Part shown: positions 31,638 through 34,927 of the stretch, piece by piece
How the letters are laid out: each line of letters opens with the position of its first letter
Position numbering within the stretch: the first letter of the stretch is position 1
Source of the DNA: Chthoniobacterales bacterium
Lineage (GTDB): Bacteria > Verrucomicrobiota > Verrucomicrobiia > Chthoniobacterales > UBA10450
Direction of reading: 5' to 3'
NCBI GenBank assembly: GCA_013697365.1
Contig: JACCXA010000157.1
Span: 1-34,927 of the forward strand
Length of the DNA: 34,927 nucleotides
The notes under the pieces: generated by a model
Told to the model about the DNA's origin: nothing
The model's input: the letters and a program-made list of their open reading frames with translations, nothing else
The model's database searches: none
Position numbers and translations under genes: made by a program

Positions 31638-31666
31638 TTGACCTCCCGGAAGCGCGCTCGCATAGT
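31638..31666 (+). promoter_or_regulatory. Putative sigma-70 promoter just upstream of lepA
   Basis: TTGACC (31638-31643) and CATAGT (31661-31666) are separated by 17 bases. The -35 matches 5 of 6 and the -10 matches 4 of 6 consensus bases. Transcription would start near 31673, about four bases before the lepA ATG, so the mRNA would be almost leaderless, consistent with the absence of a ribosome binding site. Confidence 0.45.
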
Positions 31667-31676
31667 GTCGCCCCTC

Positions 31677-33473
31677 ATGTCCATCGAGCTCACGCGCAAC
31701 TTCTGCATCATCGCGCATATCGATCATGGGAAGACTACTTTGTCGGATCGTTTGCTCGAGCGGACGGGCACGATTCAGGACCGCGAACGGCAGGATCAAC
31801 TACTCGATTCGATGGACCTCGAGCGCGAGCGTGGGATCACGATCAAGGCCCATCCGGTGGCGATGCGCTACACCGCGAAGGACGGGAAAGAATACCGCTT
31901 AAACCTCTCCGATACTCCCGGGCACGTCGACTTTGCCTACGAAGTTTCTCGCTCACTCGCGGCCTGCGAAGGCGCGCTCCTCATTGTCGACGCCGCGCAG
32001 GGCGTGGAGGCGCAAACCGTGGCCAACGTGCACCTCGCGCATAAGCAAGGCCTCACGATCGTACCGGTGATCAACAAGATCGATTTGCCGAATGCCGACA
32101 TTCCCGCAGTCCATCGCCAGATCGAAGAAATCCTTCAGATTCCGGCCGAGGAAGCGATCGATTGCAGCGCGAAGATGGGCATCGGGATCGAGGAGATTCT
32201 CGAAGCGGTCGTGCTGCGGATTCCACCTCCGGCCGTCCCGAAAGACGACACCTTGCGCGCGCTCGTTTTCGATTCCGTCTTCGATGTCTACCGCGGCGTC
32301 GTAGCCTACGTGCGTGTGATGTCGGGCAGCATGGTGGTCGACCAGCAGGTGCGGATGATGAACAACGACTCGCGGCACGAGATCAAGGAAGTGGGTGTCT
32401 TCACGCCGAAGATGTTCCCGCAGGCGAAGCTAAACGCGGGCGATGTCGGCTATTTCATCGCAAACATCAAGACGACCGCCGACATCAAAATCGGCGATAC
32501 GATCACGGATCTGCGCAATCCGGCAAAGGAGCCGCTCCCGGGGTTCCAGGAGATTCACCCGATGGTCTTTAGCGGGATCTACCCGATTAACACCGCGGAT
32601 TTCGAGCATTTAAAAACAGCGATCGGCAAGCTGCGCCTGAACGACTCGGCTTTCATCTACCAACCGGAAAGCTCGGTGGCGCTCGGCTTCGGTTTTCGCT
32701 GCGGTTTCCTTGGCCTGCTCCACATGGAGATCATCCAGGAGCGTCTCCGGCGCGAGTACGACATGGATATCATCGCCACGTCACCCAGCGTGGTTTACGA
32801 AATTCTGACGACACGCGGCGAAACGGTCCTGGTCGATAACCCCGCGCATCTCCCGGACCCGAGTATCATCGACGAAATCCGCGAGCCCATCGTGAAGGCC
32901 TACGTGCTTTGCCCGAACGAGAGCATCGGCGACATCCTCCAGCTCATTTTGGAAAAGCGCGGCACGATGGACCACACCGAGACGCTCGACACGCGGCGCG
33001 TGATGCTGCATTGCGAGCTCCCGCTCAATGAAATCCTCGTCGACTTCAACGACAAGATTAAGAGCATTACGCGCGGCTACGGCTCGATGGATTACGAGCA
33101 TGCCGGGTATCGCGCGGCGAAGCTCGTGAAACTTGATCTGCTCGTAAACGGCGAGCCGGTGGATGCGTTCTCCATGATCGTGCATCGCGAACGGGCCGAG
33201 GCGCGTGGCCGGCAGCTGGCGGCGAAGTTAAAAGAAGTGATTCCGAGCCAGCTCTACCAGGTCGCCATCCAGGCCGCCATCGGTGGCAAGATCATCGCGC
33301 GCGAGAGCGTTTCGGCTTTGCGAAAAGACGTGACCGCAAAATGCTACGGCGGCGATATCACGCGCAAACGCAAGCTCCTGGAAAAGCAAAAGGAAGGGAA
33401 AAAGCGGATGAAGAGCATTGGCAAGATCAACATCCCGCAGGAAGCGTTCATTCAGGTTTTGAAGACGCAGTAG
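31677..33473 (+). CDS. lepA: Translation elongation factor 4 (LepA)
   Basis: This is a 598-residue GTPase, the normal length. G-domain motifs: AHIDHGKTT (13-21), the switch I region with RERGITI, SDTPGHVDF, and NKIDLPNAD. Domains II and III follow, then the EF4-specific C-terminal domain with KCYGGDITRKRKLLEKQKEG and KINIPQEAF. EF4 binds the ribosome and back-translocates or remodels stalled complexes. The start at MSIELTRNFC (31677) matches other LepA proteins; the frame extends upstream to 31608 without family similarity. It is divergent from the FHA gene. The TAG stop is followed by a small inverted repeat, and a degenerate copy of the 3' end of the gene lies at 34671-34796. Confidence 0.97.
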   Translation: MSIELTRNFCIIAHIDHGKTTLSDRLLERTGTIQDRERQDQLLDSMDLERERGITIKAHPVAMRYTAKDGKEYRLNLSDTPGHVDFAYEVSRSLAACEGALLIVDAAQGVEAQTVANVHLAHKQGLTIVPVINKIDLPNADIPAVHRQIEEILQIPAEEAIDCSAKMGIGIEEILEAVVLRIPPPAVPKDDTLRALVFDSVFDVYRGVVAYVRVMSGSMVVDQQVRMMNNDSRHEIKEVGVFTPKMFPQAKLNAGDVGYFIANIKTTADIKIGDTITDLRNPAKEPLPGFQEIHPMVFSGIYPINTADFEHLKTAIGKLRLNDSAFIYQPESSVALGFGFRCGFLGLLHMEIIQERLRREYDMDIIATSPSVVYEILTTRGETVLVDNPAHLPDPSIIDEIREPIVKAYVLCPNESIGDILQLILEKRGTMDHTETLDTRRVMLHCELPLNEILVDFNDKIKSITRGYGSMDYEHAGYRAAKLVKLDLLVNGEPVDAFSMIVHRERAEARGRQLAAKLKEVIPSQLYQVAIQAAIGGKIIARESVSALRKDVTAKCYGGDITRKRKLLEKQKEGKKRMKSIGKINIPQEAFIQVLKTQ

Positions 33474-33489
33474 GCGGGCGATAGTCCGC
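33471..33489 (+). repeat. TAG-linked inverted repeat after lepA
   Basis: GCGGGC (33474-33479) pairs with GTCCGC (33484-33489) with one G-U pair, starting right after the TAG stop. An AGCGCT-CCT-AGCGCT hairpin follows at 33490-33504. Confidence 0.5.
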
Positions 33490-33612
33490 AGCGCTCCTAG
33501 CGCTCGCGCAGAGTTCGGCGCGAGAGCCTCAAACCGGCAGAAAATGCTTGCCTTCCGGAAGCACAAGGCAGAAGAATCCTGGAAACCAACCGAGAATCTG
33601 ATGGGAAACCAC

Positions 33613-33655
33613 TTTTCTTGAAGCGCGGATCCTAAAGTGTGGATCCACAAGAAAA
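33613..33655. promoter_or_regulatory. Hairpin upstream of the CTERM gene
   Basis: TTTTCTTG (33613-33620) pairs with CAAGAAAA (33648-33655), and inside it GGATCC (33627-33632) pairs with GGATCC (33641-33646) around an 8-base loop. It lies about 55 bases before the CTERM gene, in its leader or promoter region. The remaining intergenic sequence (33505-33711) shows no gene and no sigma-54-type motif that I can recognise. Confidence 0.5.
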
Positions 33656-33711
33656 CAAGATCCCACCAGAATCGGTAAAATCAGAAAGGATGCACTCAAT
33701 CCCCCCAACAA

Positions 33712-34449
33712 GTGCATTCATTTTGGGCGGCTCGTTACCTGATCGCGCTTTTAGCTGTCGGGGCTTCTTCGGTCGGTCACGCCATCACCATCAATACGAC
33801 AGACCCAGGCGTCATCAGTACGTTTCAGACTGGCGCCGCGATCGAAACGTTCGACACCCTCTCCGGACTTAGTATTACGAGCTACGCGTCAGTAGCCGTC
33901 CCCGCCGGGAACCAGTTTAGTTCCCGAAATCTGGCTAATCCAAACTTACCAGCATTCAATAGCGGCGGCGCTACATTTACCAATCCTGCTGCGAATCCGG
34001 GGACCCCAATCGGGATTTTCGATCCGGCCGGGGCCATAGCCGCGGAATTCCGCTCGGCGAACAATGTTGCCGGCCCGCTCGAAGTTGGAAGCGACCAGGC
34101 GTTTGGCGCTGGATTCATGGAGGTCATCTTTCTAAACGCGGTCTCCAAAGTGGGATTCTGGGTAACTCATGGGACGGTTCAACTCATTCTGAAGGACACC
34201 AGCAATACGAACCTCGCAAGCGGCGATTTTACCGTCACTGGCAATCAGGGATTCTTCATCGGCATTGACAGGGGCGTCGCGGACATTGGGGGAATCACAT
34301 TGATAGGGGGTAATGTCTCATTTACGATCGACGATTTTACGAGTTCTGCTTCCACCCCCACCGCCACCGTTCCCGATGTCGGGAGCACGCTGTCGCTCCT
34401 GGGTATGGCTTTCGCTGGTTTGACGTGGTGTGCCCGCCGCCGCGTGTAA
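33712..34449 (+). CDS. VPDSG-CTERM-like exosortase-sorted surface protein
   Basis: This is a 245-residue exported protein. The N-terminus has a signal peptide (YLIALLAVGASSVGHA, 9-24). The mature region is Thr/Ser/Asn/Gly-rich and beta-strand-like, as in PEP-CTERM cargo. The C-terminus is a sorting tail: VPDVGS (220-225), a hydrophobic helix (TLSLLGMAFAGLTW) and the basic end ARRRV. This matches the verrucomicrobial VPDSG/VPDGGST form of PEP-CTERM with Val at position four. An exosortase elsewhere in the genome should process it and attach or release it at the surface; none is in this window. The GTG at 33712 is the only start in this frame near the signal; an ATG at 33690 lies one base out of frame across a run of six C. 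Confidence 0.82.
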   Translation: MHSFWAARYLIALLAVGASSVGHAITINTTDPGVISTFQTGAAIETFDTLSGLSITSYASVAVPAGNQFSSRNLANPNLPAFNSGGATFTNPAANPGTPIGIFDPAGAIAAEFRSANNVAGPLEVGSDQAFGAGFMEVIFLNAVSKVGFWVTHGTVQLILKDTSNTNLASGDFTVTGNQGFFIGIDRGVADIGGITLIGGNVSFTIDDFTSSASTPTATVPDVGSTLSLLGMAFAGLTWCARRRV

Positions 34450-34542
34450 AGAACCCACCGTCTCCACATCCTCAGCCCGGTTGGGGCGACATCTTTCAGA
34501 CAATGCCGCTCCTGGCGTAGCTTGGAAATTCATTTCACGGGC

Positions 34543-34575
34543 GTTGTCCAGATACCAGATATCCAAATCGAGGTC
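34543..34575 (-). pseudogene. Possible trace of a sugar transferase gene
   Basis: One minus-strand frame reads DLDLDIWYLDN, similar to the segment before NWSLWLDLKIL in WcaJ/UndPP-sugar transferases. Nothing recognisable flanks it, so this is at most a short remnant and may be chance. Confidence 0.15.
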
Positions 34576-34670
34576 GGCCTGCCCAGGCCACGGATAACCT
34601 TAATACCGGTGCTGGCCGCACGCTCTGCGACGTGATGCCGGCGTATATTGGCGCTCGGTTGCGAGAAACG

Positions 34671-34796
34671 ATCATCGCCCCGCGGAAGTGTCTTCGCGCC
34701 CTGCATGATGTGACGCGAAAGTGCTTCGGCGGCGACATTACGCCCAAAGCAAGCTCCTCGAGAGGAGCAACATCCAGCAGGAGCCCTCATCCAGGC
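34671..34796 (+). pseudogene. Degenerate remnant of the lepA 3' end
   Basis: This stretch aligns with the end of the intact lepA upstream. Bases 34711-34759 match lepA 33331-33380 at about 40 of 49 positions with one gap, encoding DVTRKCFGGDIT against DVTAKCYGGDIT. After a one-base deletion another frame gives KLLER, matching KLLEK. Bases 34767-34795 then match lepA 33427-33456 (NIQQE against NIPQE), with about 40 bases lost in between. ATCATCGC at 34671 is collinear with 33291. It has frameshifts and no start, so it is not functional. Confidence 0.72.
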
Positions 34797-34927
34797 GCAA
34801 ACGCAGCAGCCGTTCATCGCAAGTTGGCGCGCTGCCATCTTGAGGCCGGCGAAGCGCGCCGAAGGAGTCGCACCGTATGATTTCGATCGCCTTTCGCGGA
34901 TGTTTGACGCCCCGACTCGGGTGAGGT
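34797..34927. other. Unassigned end of window
   Basis: No convincing gene is visible. One plus-strand frame stays open to the window edge (RAEGVAPYDFDRLSRMFDAP) but has no recognisable start or similarity. Confidence 0.4.

Noticed and set aside
31608..31676. Upstream start for LepA
   Set aside because: The extra residues are not found in LepA proteins and would span the putative promoter.
33505..33711. Sigma-54 promoter for the CTERM gene
   Set aside because: PEP-CTERM genes are sometimes sigma-54 dependent, but no GG-N10-GC element in a convincing context was found.

Overview
The window looks like a chromosomal segment of a GC-rich, Gram-negative member of the Verrucomicrobiota, probably a soil lineage near Chthoniobacter/Udaeobacter. 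The evidence is an exported protein with a VPDSG-CTERM-like tail (33712-34449), an outer-membrane TonB-dependent receptor, an LPS-type glycosyltransferase/flippase cluster, a four-helix-bundle (23S-IVS-type) protein gene, and arrays of a heptamer AACATCG at gene borders. The taxonomic placement is inferred from these features, not from a marker-gene comparison. Most of the segment is ordinary housekeeping and envelope coding sequence in short operons; few genes have a clear Shine-Dalgarno sequence.

Layout. 1-3400: a partial ZnuD-like TonB receptor, a small His/Cys protein and a zinc-ribbon methyltransferase (minus strand), then two small unknown proteins. 3456-6669: an ABC importer of the nitrate/sulfonate/taurine type (binding protein, permease, ATPase), with a repeat-flanked four-helix-bundle gene inserted between permease and ATPase. 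6743-11645: priA, a lytic transglycosylase and a PolX-type DNA polymerase/PHP protein. 11882-13964: a vitamin-K-carboxylase-like membrane protein (HTTM) and an exported Glu-rich protein. 14069-19263: a GNAT acetyltransferase, a GH15 glucan hydrolase, a coupled pair of CNNM/CorC-type membrane proteins and a DUF309 protein. 19387-22959: a frameshifted membrane protein, a TSUP transporter and a DUF255 thioredoxin-fold protein. 23005-29743: a PHP hydrolase, a DUF1802 protein, an MsbA-like exporter, a heptosyltransferase-like GT9 and two GT4 enzymes, together an envelope glycan cluster. 29794-31530: STAS, HAD and FHA proteins. 31677-34927: lepA, the CTERM protein, and a decayed zone holding a remnant of the 3' end of lepA.

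The most unusual content is repeat-driven. First, (AACATCG)n arrays occur as a solo array, as an inverted pair forming a MITE-like hairpin, and as inverted ends of a cassette carrying the four-helix-bundle gene. This layout recalls 23S rRNA intervening sequences but sits in a protein operon. Second, at least nine genes end in TAG directly followed by, or embedded in, an inverted repeat, as if palindromic elements supply stop codons. Third, a degenerate second copy of the lepA 3' end lies 1.3 kb beyond the intact gene, with the CTERM gene between them.
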